Shown here: piece by piece, positions 43,961 to 57,530 of the stretch
Layout of the letters: the number at the start of each line of letters is the position of its first letter
Position numbering within the stretch: position 1 is the stretch's first letter
DNA from: Ascaphus truei
Lineage: Eukaryota > Chordata > Amphibia > Anura > Ascaphidae
Assembly: GCA_036426205.1 (NCBI GenBank)
Contig: CM071568.1
Location: 50,625,291 to 50,689,290 of the forward strand
DNA length: 64,000 nt
Direction of reading: 5' to 3'
Notes under the pieces: generated by a model
Database searches by the model: none
What the model was told of the DNA's origin: nothing
The model's input: only the letters and a program-made list of their open reading frames with translations
Program-made: the position numbers and the translations under genes

Positions 43961-46585
43961 GCTTTGAATTTATAAGATGATTGGCTTTGGAATGCTTCAT
44001 CACAAACATGAAAGGCAACTCTCTCCTTGGGCAGCATAAACATTTTTTTAAGGCAATCAGTAAATATGGTAATTCTGAAAATAGTAGCTGTCAATTTTAA
44101 AAGTGCACTTCCTCACATGTTCTTTTGCTTCTCATTTGTCTTCTACTGAAACTATGTATGGAGACAACATGTAAAATGCGAGGCTCTAATACTGCTGTAG
44201 TCAAGTTCACAGTTACAACCGCTTATTTGACACATTGTGACCAAGTTAGTATGTAAGACCCAATGTTATTTTACTTAAATTATGTATAAACTCCCAACCC
44301 ATGCATCAAATGAAAGAAATCCTTTTAGCATCTAAGAAAGGTGATTAACATATTTTTTTCATACAATTGAAGTTATTTAAACACTCCATAAATACCTACA
44401 ATTCAGACCCTTTTGAATGTCCTTTTCTGTGTTTTCTTTGACTATAGTAGAATTGATTAGAACGGTGAATGGATATGCACAACAAGGTCATAGGCTTTTT
44501 TCCTGACACACTGCATAATCCTGTTGTTGATCAGGCACAGTATAAAGTATCTCAGACATACTTGCTATAGTATATTCTGTTTATTGTTACTGGAAGAGTA
44601 AGCAAAAAAATCTCCAAAAAGAAAGCGACATAAAGGCGCGCACTAAATCTTCATAATAAATTAAAAGATTAGTTGAATTAAAAATTAGGTTTTAATACAT
44701 ATAGATAAAAAATATGTTCAAATAACCAGAGTAAGTATATATAGCTGGATGAAGCAAGTAGTTTATAATATAAATCTATTCGCACAGAGTTAAGGAACAG
44801 GCTCTGTATTAATATAGACAATACAGTGGATAAAGTGTATAAGAAACCATACTATAAATTAGGTATCAGGTTTCAGGTTCTACTAAATTGTTCCTTGGAG
44901 GTGTGTGTCTCCTGCGTTCAGGGTAGAGCCTGTACCAATTCTCCAATTAGCATAAAGGTATTATACACCTCATCGTCAGTCTATACTTCACCCTTCGGTG
45001 GTTTGGGGCATAAGTCCCAATCACAGTGCTCAATCCAAATCTGAACCTTTAGACAATAATGAGTATGAGTCCACATATCATGGTGACAGGAAACTGTATC
45101 AGCCAGCAGGTAGAGTAATGAGACCCAGTGCTTTATGAATGCAGCAAAAAGACACTCAGTGTAATGGCAATAGTCCATGTGTCATAATAAAATAAAGGTT
45201 AACATACCGTTGTTGTATGGGACTCGGCCATACCAAACCCTTATGCTGCAGCACTATTCCAGGTCATTCAGTATCCCTGTGAGGGAGAAATATACTCACA
45301 GCAGGCTTGTTCCAACCACAGTACCCCCAACCCGTGTCCAATCAGCATTGAAAAACAGAAAAATGCCCCACACCTGAGGTATGTGTAACCTCCTCTATTC
45401 CTAATCACAGGTGGGGAATGTGTTACACGGGACCAAGGTACTGCGGATATGTAAACAAACATGATGAAAGTTGGATAGACCAAGGTACTGCGGATATGTA
45501 AACAAACATGATGAAAGTTGGATATGGGATAGTTATGGCAATGTCCAAAAAATATATATGAGGAACAAAATAAATATCCACATTAGAATATATTGGACAT
45601 TATCCCGTATCCAACATAAAATATAAAAACGTTAATGAATTCTGAACATAAAAACAACACCTCGTTGAAATATAAATCCTGAACCATGTAACATTGTATT
45701 AACAAATAATCTGTAATGGTGGAAAGTATAACAATATTATGTCAGTGGCAAAATTAATCGTAGCAGGCATATAATTTGGATTAGAGAATATTCTATATGT
45801 TTAAGAAAAATATACCTTTAAAACTATGTCTATATATATTTATAAACACACTTATAAATGAGAGTGTATCTGATATAGACTTGATGTACACAAAATATTA
45901 AGAAAGTATATATAATATAAATGTAATGTACATATAAGAACTCAATAATGCTATTAAAAAAACAAGTAAATATATAAATGCAAAGCAAAAAATAAACTAA
46001 AGCCCTAATACACATAAGAAATTATTGTCAAAAATTATTCCAAACTAATTTGATTTAATAACTATTATATCAAACAAATAATGATGACACTATTTCAATG
46101 GTATATACTCATCCATTCCCTGGTATATCAAATAATAAATCAATGAAGAAAAAATTAATAGAGAAAAGATTAGTCTATGATGATCTTTATTAAAACCCAG
46201 AGATGAACATGTACAATACCATATTAGCTTTAAAGGAGATCCATTATTATAGTTTCCAAAGGATAAAGACATCCATACTGAATGTAATTACTTGTAATAC
46301 AAGATTAAACTGGAAATCCTATATAAAGAGCTATCCTCCCATGTATTAACCATGATAGAGGTCTAATATTAGAATTTCAAAAATAAATAAAGATATCTAT
46401 ATATTAATGCTGAAACTAAACGTGATTATGCAAAACTAAACTAGAGAGTCTTATATTAAACTATCCTCTACTATTGAAAGATAATTACTCCAGAATAGAT
46501 CTAATGAACATTAAAAAAAAAACATATTAAATCAGGGAGAGTACATCAAAACTTGAACACAATCATACAAGGATATATTAATGCA
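43961..46585. other. AT-rich sequence next to the Penelope-like element
   Basis: No gene seen. It may include the element's 3' untranslated sequence. Open frames lack motifs. An exact tandem duplication is listed separately. Confidence 0.3.
45431..45524. repeat. Perfect 47-bp tandem duplication
   Basis: The unit GACCAAGGTACTGCGGATAT...GTTGGATA occurs twice back to back (45431-45477 and 45478-45524) with no mismatch. Confidence 0.9.
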
Positions 46586-46589
46586 GAAA

Positions 46590-48160
46590 GTGTTGTAGTT
46601 CCCAGTCAAAACATCCAAAACATATCCCTTTTATTCAGGTGATTCAATCTATCACCTCCGCGTATAGATGATTGGACATGTTCTATTGCCATGAAAGGGA
46701 ATTTTTTTAGACCTCCTTGGGGACACTGTACAAAATGTCTTGAGACAGGATGTTTTAAATCTTCACTTTTTATCAGACGAACATGTTCCGACAAGTGTTT
46801 CTTCAAAGGTCTAATTGTCCTTCCTACATAACCCTCGCTACAACTGCACCAAATGTAATTAACAACAAACTGTGTGTGGCAATTGATAAAGGATTTGATT
46901 ATATAGGGGTTCCTCATTTTCTTAGCCCTCAAGGACTTGGTGGGAAGCGCATATTCACAGATTTTACAAGAACCACACTTGAAAAAAACCTTTGGTGTTC
47001 TTGATATTAGGGAATATTGAAGACTCTGAAGTGAATAAGCTTGGAGCTAAATGTGTTGCCAAGGTTTTAACTTTTTTTAAAACAAATTTTGGACCCGTCT
47101 TAATAAAAGGGAGGAGCTCGGAATCTAGACCAAGGACTCCCCCCCATGTTGATTAATGATGGATTTAATTTATTGGGCCTGGTTACTAAATTGAGTAATG
47201 AAAAGAGGAGTTAATGACCTGTTCTTAACCTTTTTGTTAAAGATACTTTCGTACCTCCACATTTGGATATCAACTCATCACGATCTGACCGTAGAGCTTG
47301 ATCAAAGGCATCATAGATGACGGAATCCTTATACCCTATTTCCTTGAATCTATTCATTAGGTTTTTGGATCGAAATATGAAAGTTTCATCGTTGGAACAC
47401 AGTCTCCTTAATCTAAGGAATTGTCACTTAGTATTCCCTCGATTAATAACTTTGGGTGACTGTTGTCAGTCCTTAAATACGTGTTTCTCGAATTGTTCTT
47501 CCTAAACACATCCATCTGGATGTTGGATGAAAGATCAATATTTAAGTGTAAGTCAAGATAATTTATAGTGTTGGTGACATTCGTGAGTAAATTTTAAATT
47601 AAATTATTATTAAGTGAATTAATACATTTATCCTATGTGACACGATCTCCATCCCAAATGAAGATGTGGTCGTCAATATATCTTTTATAGAATACAATGT
47701 GATTACGAAATAAATTGCTACCACCATAAATGTGAGTGTTCTCCCAAAAACCCATAAATAAATTAGCGTAAGATGGGGCAAAAGACATTCCCATAGCAGT
47801 ACCATGTGATTGAAGATAGAATTGTGTATCAAACATAAAATAATTGTGAGTTAACAAAAAAATAATTGAATCCAACAAAAAAGTTTGTTGTGCACCTAAA
47901 AAATCATTGTTGTGTAAAAAATGTCAGACAGCAGTTAACCCCTGGTAATGGTCAATTATGCTATACTGTAAAGAGATGTCACATCCAAAGTTACCCACAC
48001 AATTTGGTGGACTAATGAATATCATTTAATGCCTTTATCAAGTCAGCTGTATCTCTAATGTATGAAGGTAGCATAAAACTAATGGTTAGAGAAACGAATC
48101 CACGTACCGAGATAAACCATCTCCCAAAGATCCAATGCTGGAGATGATGGGCCGGCCACC
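46590..48160 (-). pseudogene. Penelope-like element: RT and GIY-YIG endonuclease
   Basis: Penelope-like elements encode a telomerase-related RT fused to a GIY-YIG endonuclease. On the minus strand, 48152-48078 gives RPIISSIGSLGDGLSRYVDS, the family's early RT block. Near 47950, VTLDVTSLYS-like residues appear in a broken frame. The frame 47878-47633 gives FLLTHNYFMFDTQFYLQSHG, TAMGMSFAPSYANLFMGFWE and YKRYIDDHIFIWDG, the catalytic YIDD block. The linker at 47010-46925 has GFFKCGSC-like Cys residues. The frame 46932-46606 is the endonuclease: YIWCSCSEGYVGRTIRPLKK, then HLSEHVR, VSRHF and RDMFWMF. Several frameshifts make it inactive. The N-terminal part is probably at 49690-50700, across the inserted LINE. 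Confidence 0.85.
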
Positions 48161-48484
48161 CCAAGGCAGCTGCATCGCCTCACCACTCTTTTCCTCTGCT
48201 TACTGGGGGGGACACTTGCAGATGTGAAATTCTGGAACATCCAATAAATATTGTAGATTCCTTCGGTTAATTGTTGATGAAACGGTACCTTCTTTAATTT
48301 AATTTCTAATAAAATGCATTCTGAGGGTAAATTGTGAAGTAAACATTTGCAAATCTATTAACAATTCAACTGGGTTAGCAGCATTAGATGGTAAAAAAAA
48401 TAATCTTTTGGAGAAGAAGTTAATTTCTTCATTACTCGGTGAAGTACTTGCTAGATTAAAAACAATACTGTATCTAATTACCTA

Positions 48485-49665
48485 TCAGGTAGATCCCAAC
48501 ATGTGTCCACCACAGGCTCTAACTCCAACCCCTTGAATATCACCTTTGGTATCCCACAAAGCTCTGTTCTGGGGCCCCTACTCTTCTCAGTGTTCACCAA
48601 TGATCTTCCTATAGATTGTAAGGGAGATTCAATACACATGAACTTTATGCAGATGACAGAATCATATATGCACACAGCCCTAGCCTCTCCGACCTTGAAC
48701 ACATACTTTAATCTGACTTTTTGAGACTTGAAAATTGGATTTCCCAAAACAAACTGTTTTTAAACACTGACAAGACGGTAACAATGGTATTTGGGACCAA
48801 GGCTAAATTTGTAAAGCTTCCAATGACTGAGCTCCAGATCAGAACCAATGCTAACACCACCCTAACTCCTGTTACTAGTTTTAAATACTTCGGCATATGG
48901 TTTGACTCCCATTTAACATTTGGGATATCCAAAACCTATGCCAACAAGGTGTACTTTACAGGAACAAATCCTTCCTAAGTCTGCTGGTCAGAAAGCATAT
49001 CACACAGCAGATACTAATGCCAATTATCCACTTTAGTGACATAGTATACGGCTCAGCACCCCAAATCCACCTTAGCAAACCTGATACCCAATATGCCGTT
49101 TTGTTCTCCAATGCAACTACAACACACATCACTGGGAAATGCTCAAAGAACTAGATTGGTCATCACTTTTGTCTAGGTGCAAAGTTCATCTCTCCCGTCT
49201 TGCCTTCAAATACTTTCTAGGCAAGCTACCCGTCTATCTGAACAAGCTCCTCACCCCTACCACATGCAGCACTTATCATCTGAGATCTGACTCCAAAAGA
49301 CTGTTCATGGTCCCAAGGTTCAGCAAAGTATCCAGCCGCTCCTCCTTCTCTTACCGTACACCCCAAAACTGGAACAATCGACCGGAAACTCACACAGCAA
49401 CCACCAGTCTAAGTTCTTTAAAAACTAAAGCTGTCTCACATTTGAATCTGGTCTGTAACTGTTACATACGCCTATAATATATATTATCTCAAACTGTGCA
49501 TGCAATGTCTTGTATATAATGTATAACCCTGTTCACTTATGTAACTATGTATTGTAACCATGTAATATTTGTCATCTTAACTCTGTGCCCAGGACATACT
49601 TGAAAACGAGAGGTAACGCTCAATGTATACTTCCTGGTAAAACATTTTATAAATAAATAATTATG
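48485..49665 (+). pseudogene. 5'-truncated LINE (same family as 30185-32430)
   Basis: It starts inside the RT: LSTTGSNSNPLNITFGIPQS, then [16 protein letters not shown]. The YADD region is frameshifted (near 48650). It continues with LENWISQNKLFLNTDKTVTM and FGTKAKFV, then at 49139-49477 the C-terminal region CKVHLSRLAFKYFLGKLPVY and SFSYRTPQNWNN. The 3' end has ACTTGAAAACGAGAGGTAAC and closes with CCTGGTAAAACATTTTATAA and an AAATAAATAA tail. It interrupts the Penelope-like element. The homologous minus-strand copy overlaps at the GSNSN...SVLGP region. Confidence 0.8.
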
Positions 49666-49689
49666 CTACAGGCTAAAACCGTGTCCTTT

Positions 49690-50700
49690 TATGTTTTTCT
49701 TTCCCTAGTTCCCTTCTGACTTGATTCTCTTTCTTCTACCAATTCTGTTCTTCGTAATATATGTGTCCTGATCTCCTGTACAGACCTTTCCTTGTATGGC
49801 ATTGATTTCTGATGCTTTTCTAAAAAGTGCCCTCCTGACATGTAGACTTGGAGTAACACACACTAGGAGAAGGTCTATTTTCTTATTAATAAGGCCAAAG
49901 TTAATTGTTACTCTTTTATTTATATCAGCAGAATCTGAGTTAGGGTTGGAAATACAGTACAATTACATTTTTACCTATCTTGGATGTTCGGGTTAACCTT
50001 TTTATGGAGTGTACTGTTGTCAGAATTTGTGAGAATACAACTGACCATTGGTTTCCTTTTCTATAATGCCCTCTGTCAAATTCATAATCTTTCTTATCCC
50101 TTAACGTTTTCCTTTGTTTAGTCAGTATAATCTAATTTTCAAATAGTTACACTAATTATCTATTTTCTGATGAGCCTTGTTTTCTTTGAAATCTTCTAAT
50201 TTTTTTCCACACCTGAGTAATATTTTTCTCAACAGTTTTGCATTTCTTTTCACTATACCTAATAAGTATAGTAGTCTCATGAGATAAAATTAGTACTTCA
50301 GTATTAGGTGAAAAGTTTTTTTATTTAGACTAACAATAGATATTTTGAGAAAAGCTTGCAAGATTTCTCTTTCTTCCTCAGGTCTGAAAAAATCTTATCT
50401 CAATACTTATTGTTAGTCTATATATAAAAAGGTATTCTTTACGCTAGACTATCGCAACTGGAGTAACACTGCTATTTCTACTTAATTCACAAAATTAAAG
50501 GAGCAATTGTCAAATATAAGTTCCATTTCTGCTGCAAATTCCACTGCATTTTCAAAAGCTGGTTTTTCTTAAATTCCTAAACTTCAAGGGAGGATGTTTC
50601 AGATAATTTTCTAAAGCAATCAAGTCATACAATTGTTTTATTTGTTATAACAGCAATTCTTCCAGTTCTCTTAAAAATATTTTATAATTCATTTGTGACT
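49690..50700 (-). pseudogene. Possible N-terminal part of the Penelope-like element
   Basis: The minus strand contains charged, broken-frame sequence such as LRDKKDYEFDRGHYRKGNQW near 50100-50040 and an upstream stretch ELEELLL..IKQLYDLIALEN. Its position right after the inserted LINE, its orientation and its lysine-rich style are compatible with the N-terminal region of Penelope-like proteins. I cannot match a defined domain, so this is an inference from context. Confidence 0.3.
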
Positions 50701-52535
50701 GGGGAATAGTAGGGCATAGGGGTTTCCTCTCATGAATTATGTCATTTGGATTGGCCCACCAAGCCGATACAGCTGGTGACTGGTGTGTAGATTCACCAGG
50801 AAATCTGAATATTTGTGGGGTTTTTTAATTTATGTATTACATTGTGAATAAAATGCTGTGCCAATTTTGTCACACAATTATGTCTTGGGATTGCGTGTGT
50901 AGAGGGGAAAGAAGGAGAGGAAAGTGGTGTGGTAAAGCCCCAAGATCATGTTAAATGGTGGTCCTCAATGATTCCCATCTTTTGAGCTGCTTTGTTCAAC
51001 AGGTTGGTGGTTCCTCCTAGGACTAAAATAAACCAATGGAGGTGACATGTCCAAAGAGTTAAATCTAGTGGATTGATACATGTTTAACAGTCACAGTATT
51101 TTTACTAACATTTTATTTACACGTTTTACAATGAGATGATGAGAATACATATGAGGCTTACAATTTTCAAATAAAGAAAATAACAATTGATGCATAACAA
51201 GTCAAATACAGTACTGTACAAAAGCTTGCAAGGTAGCAATTAAGAACGGAAGAAAACAATTAACATGAATTAGTGCCTGCAACTTAGGAATGTAGCAAGT
51301 TAATGACCATTGAGGAAAAATACCTGCTAAGACTGTTTATAGCAGAAATAAGGAAATGCTTTTGCGGGATTGACCAAATCATTGGAACCAAGAAGCCGAG
51401 ACCTTTTGACACGTATTCCCTAAGTCATTGAGATAGGGAGTATATTTTGGATTTGCAAAAAAAATAGGGGGGTTAAGCTGTTTCTAATGTTTAGCAACTG
51501 AACATGTAACTGCAATAAATGTGGGTGATATTTTTCTGTGTGTTTTTATCAATGTCTAAATGATTATATGATATTGGAATGGTTAGGCAACAGATACTTT
51601 TCCTATATTTGTATTTACAGTACATTATTTTGATGCAGAGGAAGGCAAACAAAAAACCCCAGTGAAATATTATTCAATGATGTCTCATAAGGGAATAAAA
51701 TTAATTCCTTCTTGACTACAATAATGATGATCAGTTTCCTCTCTAAATCAGAATCCTTCCTATGTTTATTTATTTGGTATATCCCTGTATAGCTATCCTT
51801 TCTAAAAAGTTGTCCAACCTTTTAATGAAGATATCTATTATATCCAACATAACAGGGCCTATTCAGGTAGCTTCCATAAGTGACTTAATGCTTGTTAAGT
51901 GCATTTCAACAAAATTTTGCCGGTGTAGCTATTCAGAAAGCTTCGACATGTCAAAATAACTTTGAAATGGCTTTTTAATGAGTGTCAGCACTCTCGCTCA
52001 GACAAGCGTGCGATAGCGCAAAGATTGCCCAAACTCGCATTTTTTGCCAGCAACTGCAATTCAGGTAGTTTTGATATGCACATCACACCTTAAATGCACA
52101 TATTTTGTTTCCATCATCTAAAGGGTGGCAAGATCGGGTTTGTGATGTGCATAGGAAGGAGTATCATTTATTTTTACTACATAGGATTGAAGCCATTATT
52201 TACCTAAGCAATTTTAAAAGCTTTGGTAAGTAAAGGGTTGACCCTTCCCCTTACCCACCCGGGAGGCCTAACCACCCTACCAGAGCAACTACCCCCATCC
52301 CCTGCCCCCTCTACTCCCCTCATCACTCTCACAAATTGGTAAAAGCATTAGTAGCCAAATGGCTAATCACGCTTTTTCCCATTTGTGTAGCAAAACAAAA
52401 AAATACACAATACAATTAAATTGACATTGCAATACTGTACATTAAAATAAACATCAGGAAATAAAACCATTGACTGCCACTGTGATTACCTCAACAGAAG
52501 CATAGATAGGGACACAGACCTATGCCCTTAACAGA
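50701..52535. other. AT-rich sequence, no gene seen
   Basis: At 51857, GGGCCTATTCAGGTAGCTTC resembles the ends of the GGGCCT TIR family, and ATTCAGGTAGTTTTGATATG recurs near 52070. No right end was fixed. The rest is AT-rich without signal. Confidence 0.3.
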
Positions 52536-52539
52536 AGCA

Positions 52540-53978
52540 CAGATAATCACATTGGCAATCTATGAGCACCCTATTACAGTGAAATATAAAGAAAATATAA
52601 AGACTGCCCATTTATCTTCTACATTTTTCACTGCAAAAACATCATCCCAATGTATTACTTGAAGATTAGTCCTCAGTTTATTAAAATCTGATTTTCTAAA
52701 GTTTAAGGTCTTTGTTGAACCCAAGTAATCTGTTTTCTGATAATTTATTTCAAATAAAACCATGTTATGATCACTGTTACCCAAATGTTCCAGGACTTGA
52801 ATATTTGCTATAACTTCGACATTGTTTGATATTACCAAATCCAGTATGGCCCCTCTCCAGGTTGGTTCCTCAATAATTTGGGTCATATAATAGTTTTTAA
52901 TCACCCCAAAACCTGTTTCCTTTTGCGGTAATGCTAATCTCATTGCCCCAGTCTACGTCGGAATAATTAAAATCCCACATTATGCAAACATGATCTAATT
53001 TTGATGCCTTCTCCATTTGTAAAAGTATTTTAGCTTCCTCAATCTCACCGATATTGGGTGGTTTATAGCATAGACCTACAAACATTGTCTTTATACTTTA
53101 CTTTTACCTCCACTGCTAATTTCTATCCACAAGGTTTCTACATTTTCATCATTCCCTTCATAAACATCTTACCTTATAATAGGTTTTAGATCCGGTTTAA
53201 CATATAAGCATACTCCTCTCTTTGCTCGATCCTTCCAAAAAAGGGAATACCCCTCTAAATTAACTGCCAAGTCATGAGTTTCATCCCACCATGTTTCAGT
53301 AATGCCTATGATATCATATTGCTCCCTTGCAGCTACAGTATTAATTTAAGTTCCCCCATTTTATCAGTCAGGCTTCTTGCATTAGCAAGCATGCATTTAA
53401 GTTTTTTTTCAACCTGTACTATTATCTTATCTGTCAGGCTTCCTTTCTGCGCCAACTTGGTTTAGTCTTTAGAAGTTTTCTAGTATTATCTTTATTTACT
53501 ATGAGTGTTTTTCACTGCTTGTCAAACTAGCACTTGCCCCCATTCTACCTCCATAACCCTTTGTTCCTCATCTATTCTATTTAGTTGTTATCTGTTTCAT
53601 TCCCCTCCCCCCTCCATCCTAGTTTAAAATCTCCTCCAAGCTTTTTTACATTCTCCCCCCTAGCACAGAAGATCCCTCTTCATTGAGGGGCAATCCATCC
53701 CTAGAATAAAGATGGCACCTCTCAGAAAAGGAGTGCTCTAAAAACCCCAACCCCTCCTCCCTACACAACTTTCTTAGCCATGCATTAACCTCCCTAATCT
53801 GTGACTGTCTCCCTGAGGTAGTGCATGGCACTGGTAGTATTTCAGAAAATACTACCTTGGAGGTCCTTATCTTCAGCTTTTGGCCTAGATCCCTGAAATA
53901 ATTTTTAGGACACTTCCTCTTTCTGTAACTTTGTCATTAGTGCCAACATGTACCAAGAACGCCGGGTCAATCTCAGCT
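52540..53978 (-). pseudogene. CR1 LINE: endonuclease start and ORF1 esterase end
   Basis: On the minus strand, 53831-53646 encodes REVNAWLRKLCREEGLGFLE, then DGLPLNEEGSSVLGGRM, the end of the SGNH-type esterase domain found in CR1 ORF1. The stretch 53980-53935 gives AEIDPAFLVHVGTND, the domain's middle. ORF2 endonuclease follows: 53085-52900 has GLCYKPPN, EEAKILLQMEKAS and DFNYSDVDWGN; 52943-52560 has GFGVIKNYYMTQIIEEPTWR, LDLVISN and LGNSDHNMVLFEI, the catalytic SDH block. The sequence stops at about 52560 before RT, so the 3' half is missing, which is unusual for a LINE since 5' truncation is the rule. Stops and frameshifts are present. Confidence 0.8.
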
Positions 53979-53992
53979 CCTCCCAACAATCT
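53979..53992. repeat. 14-bp target-site duplication, left copy
   Basis: CCTCCCAACAATCT is repeated exactly at 58507-58520. Joining the CR1 on either side at this repeat restores a continuous reading of the esterase domain across the gap, which shows that 53993-58506 was inserted into CR1. Confidence 0.85.
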
Positions 53993-55474
53993 AATACAAC
54001 AAGTGGTGTTGTGGTGCTCTAAACAATCAGATGTGGCTTGTAATGAGATAAATCAAATCAATAAATGTCCAGATAGTGATGAAGTGTTCATATAATGCAT
54101 ATTGAAGAAATAACAGGGGTATGTGCCTAGTGGTGTCTGCTTGACTACCACAAATAATGACACATATATATATACCCAAGTATAAAGGAATATAAAGAAC
54201 AATGTCCGATGAAGACAGGAATAATTACATGGCACTGATGCTCATTACCTGTAGAATGCAGGAACACTCAGCACATCCACGGCGTGCAATCTGTAGAGAG
54301 TAGAATCCAGATAGTAGTGTGCCAAACAGAGCACAGCCAGCGACCTGCAAACTTGACAATGAAGAAATCCCAGGCCAAATCCAAAAATAAGCAGATTAGC
54401 TGTTTATTGCAAGCTTCCAAAAAACATGCGTTACATTAACGCACCTACGCATTTCATGCCAAAGCACTTTATCAAGGTGTAAGGAGAAACTAAACTATCT
54501 GCATTTTATACATACCTGGTTGATCCTCCGCATGGCCGAGGGTGACATCATCGGCACATGACTGCAACCAGAGTCGCGCTGACGCAACGTGCCTCCTCAT
54601 TGGCCCAAGATCAACTGGTACATTTTTTCTTAAACAAACTTTATTAATACGAACAGAATGAACAATGGTTAAAATGCTAAGAAAAAGGTAAAAAAACACA
54701 CTTAAAAACGTAAATAGGGAAAACAATCAAACATTAATATAGTGTCAAAACGACTCTGGTTGCAGTCACGCGTCGAAGACGTCACCCTCGGTCGCGCTGA
54801 GGATCAACCAGGTATGTATAAAATGCAGATAGTTTAGTTTCTCCTTACACCTTGATAAAGTGCTTCGGCATGAAATGCGTAGGTGCGTTAATGTAACGCA
54901 TGTTTTTTGGAAGCTTGCAATAAACAGCTAGGGGGTCATGCAGTAAGCGGCGCAAAGTCACTTTTTGCCCGTTTTGCGCCAAAAATGCATACCACGATTC
55001 AGTAAGTCCCAAAAATCTGGCGAAAAGCAAAAAAAGCCAAGTTTTTTAGCGGTTTATTTTTTTCCGCCATCGGCGCGGCTAAAAGGCACTTTGCGCCGCA
55101 ACTAGCCATGTTTTGAAACCCGCTCAATTCTAGTAGTGGCGAGTAGCATTGCACCGCTACTCGCCGCTCTAGAATTGAGATTTTCACGCAAATCCGTCTC
55201 GCCCCAAAAAGTTGTCAAGTTGCTCGGGAGAGGCTGTGGATGAGCGGCGGAATGGCACTTAGAAAAAATCAGGCCTTTTTCCTGCCTGGGATTGATGCCG
55301 ATGGTCTCCGGAGATGATACCATTGATACCAGCACCGGAGCCCCCCGGCATACATCAGAGGAAGGAAAAATAAATTTACAGGCCACTTCATTACCTTAGC
55401 GACTAACCGCTAAGGCAATGAAGGGGTTAAACAGACATGTCAGGTTTATTGTGGGTAGTGGGGGTGGGTGAAGG

Positions 55475-55640
55475 GGCTATTTGGCCCTTGGTGGCTTTTT
55501 AGAGCTTGCGGGGGGGTTGCGGGTGGACTTAACCCCTTCATGACCTTAGCGGTTAATACCGCTACGGTCATGAAGGGGTTAAGCCCTCCCGCTACCCACC
55601 CGCAAGCCCTAAACAACCACCATTGGGGCTAATACCCACT
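55475..55640. repeat. Inverted repeat inside the 3.5-kb element
   Basis: TAACCCCTTCATGACCTTAG and its complement face each other around GCGGTTAATACCGC near 55550. The outer arms pair GGTTGCGGGTGG with CTACCCACCCGCAAGCC. A related TAACCCCTTCATTGCCTTAG occurs at 57453. Confidence 0.75.
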
Positions 55641-55754
55641 TAGGCCACCCCGCAGCCTACAATAAAACCAATACACACACAACAGCCCCACACTAAATAA
55701 ATAAATATATAAATAATATATAAATAAATATATAAATAAATATATATATCTCCA

Positions 55755-56030
55755 CTCTGATTGGCTCTGGTAGACCATGTGACAGAGGCTTTGCTTTAGC
55801 CAATCAGAGTTGGGATTTCGTTTACACGCTCTGATTGGCTTTCGTATCATGTGTCGCCGGCCATCTTTATTTTCATGACGTCATCTTAAAGGCAATTGAA
55901 GCTCAGCCATTCTGATTGGCTGGCGTCATTGCCTTTAAATGACATTGTCATTTCCCCCCCCCAAATCACACTGATTGGGCCGTGGGAACCTAGTGACGAA
56001 AATGTGACTTCTTATGCCTATAAAAGCCTA
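55755..56030 (+). promoter_or_regulatory. Pol II promoter-like region: five CCAAT boxes, CRE, TATA
   Basis: Inverted CCAAT boxes (ATTGG) lie at 55760, 55834, 55915 and 55974, and a direct CCAAT at 55800; most are within a repeated CTGATTGGCT. A full cAMP-response element TGACGTCA is at 55876-55883. A TATA box, TATAAAAG, is at 56019-56026. CCAAT boxes bind NF-Y and the CRE binds CREB/ATF in vertebrates. The spacing of TATA to the expected start (about 56050) and the upstream box cluster fit a real vertebrate core promoter. Confidence 0.6.
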
Positions 56031-56044
56031 TGTCGTCTCATTTT

Positions 56045-56310
56045 GAAGCCAGACGCCGAGGAGGACGGACCTCTTACAGATAGAAGAGGACCAGTGCGTG
56101 GCGCTAGAAGAGAAGAAGACCCGGAACAAGACAGAAGACAGAAGAATACAGAATACAGATGAAGCCCCCCTTTGACGAAATGGATTACAAATAGAAGACA
56201 GAAGACACACGTGGATTGTAAGGGTTTATTATTTTATGGTTACCTTTGGATTGGTTCGAGAGCTTCCGGTTCACCTGGATTTCGGTGAGTGGGCATCTAA
56301 TGGTAAGTAA
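56045..56310 (+). ncRNA. Putative first exon driven by the element's promoter
   Basis: Downstream of the TATA box is a purine-rich stretch full of GAAGA words, as in exonic splicing enhancers. The first ATG after it that opens a frame (56159) gives only 11 codons, MKPPFDEMDYK. Two donor-like sites follow: GGTGAGTGG (56285) and TGGTAAGTAA (56303). After them the sequence turns AT-rich like an intron. No long coding frame is present, so the product, if any, is noncoding or spliced to something not identified. Confidence 0.35.
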
Positions 56311-57530
56311 ACAAAAGAAAAGTTTATTATTTTAACTTTTACAGGTTTTTTTTAATTTTTATTCATGTGTTTTTTTTTCTCCCATTTAATGCCCCTGAAT
56401 TGATCTATGTCCCTATGGATATACATACATTCAGGGACACTGTATGTGTCTATTCTATGTATATTCTATGTGATTTTTTTGATAGAAATGCATTGTTTTG
56501 TATGCTCTTTTATTGCCCCTGGATGTTATGTTTATATATGGATAGACATACAGGGATAATAAATGATTGATTTGCTAATGTTGATTTCTTTTTCATGTAT
56601 TTCAAATGCTTTTAGCTGTTTTATTTCTACATTGTTGTGTATGTAATTTAATTTTTATTTAGTTCAATATCATTTTTATTGCTCTTTGCAGGAGTATATT
56701 TCAGGATCTTGCTTTTGAATAATGGCTTATTTCTGATAGTTACATTTGTATGATGGTGGTTACTTTGAAGTAGAATTATTTGGTCATTGGTTTGTATTTA
56801 GGAATTGAACAGTGAATTGTATAATTGATTTGGATTATATTGTAATTGATTTAGGAAATTGATTGATGTTTACTTGCTTAGTTTCTATTTGAATTTTTGG
56901 CTGGCATTGTATGTATAGTGGCTATATAGTGGCTGGCATAGTGTATTTTATTTTGAAATTTATTTTGCATAGTGTTACATGATGCACAGATTACTTGCAT
57001 CATGTACACACTCAATGCAATTGTGTGACATTTGATATAGATTTGTCTAGCTGCTGATTTAATTGTAAGATGCAATGTGGTGATTTTAAGATTAACATTT
57101 CATGTTTTTATTTATGCATGTTTTATGTGTTTCATAATGGGCAAATTCACTATTATCCACACCTGGATAATAGTTATTTAGCACATTACTGTGCTGTATG
57201 TGTTAGGGGGGGGTTTATTTATTGAAAAGTATTTATGTGTTGTTTAATTTTGGGGGGGGGGGGCACATAATTGGTGCTGCAGGCCTGCGGGGAACACCTG
57301 AGGGCCACCGCCAGCCGATAGTATCATTGCTGTGCATACCAAAAATGTGATATATGTTGGTATATATGGGTATAGAGGTTGTTGGGGTGTATATGTTGTT
57401 TATTGCAATGTTTATTGGGGGAAATTGTCCCCAATAAACATGCCATTATGCCTTAACCCCTTCATTGCCTTAGCGGATATCTGCTATGGTAATGAAGCAG
57501 CATTAATGTATTTTAATAATATTGTGCGGG
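56311..57530. other. AT-rich, intron-like interior of the 3.5-kb element
   Basis: T-rich sequence with no gene seen and a G run at 57252-57262. TAACCCCTTCATTGCCTTAG at 57453 repeats the inverted-repeat motif seen upstream. Confidence 0.4.

Noticed and set aside
55896..56162. 88-codon frame through the promoter-like region
   Set aside because: Its start lies upstream of the TATA box and its codons cover CCAAT and TATA motifs; the promoter reading is more economical.
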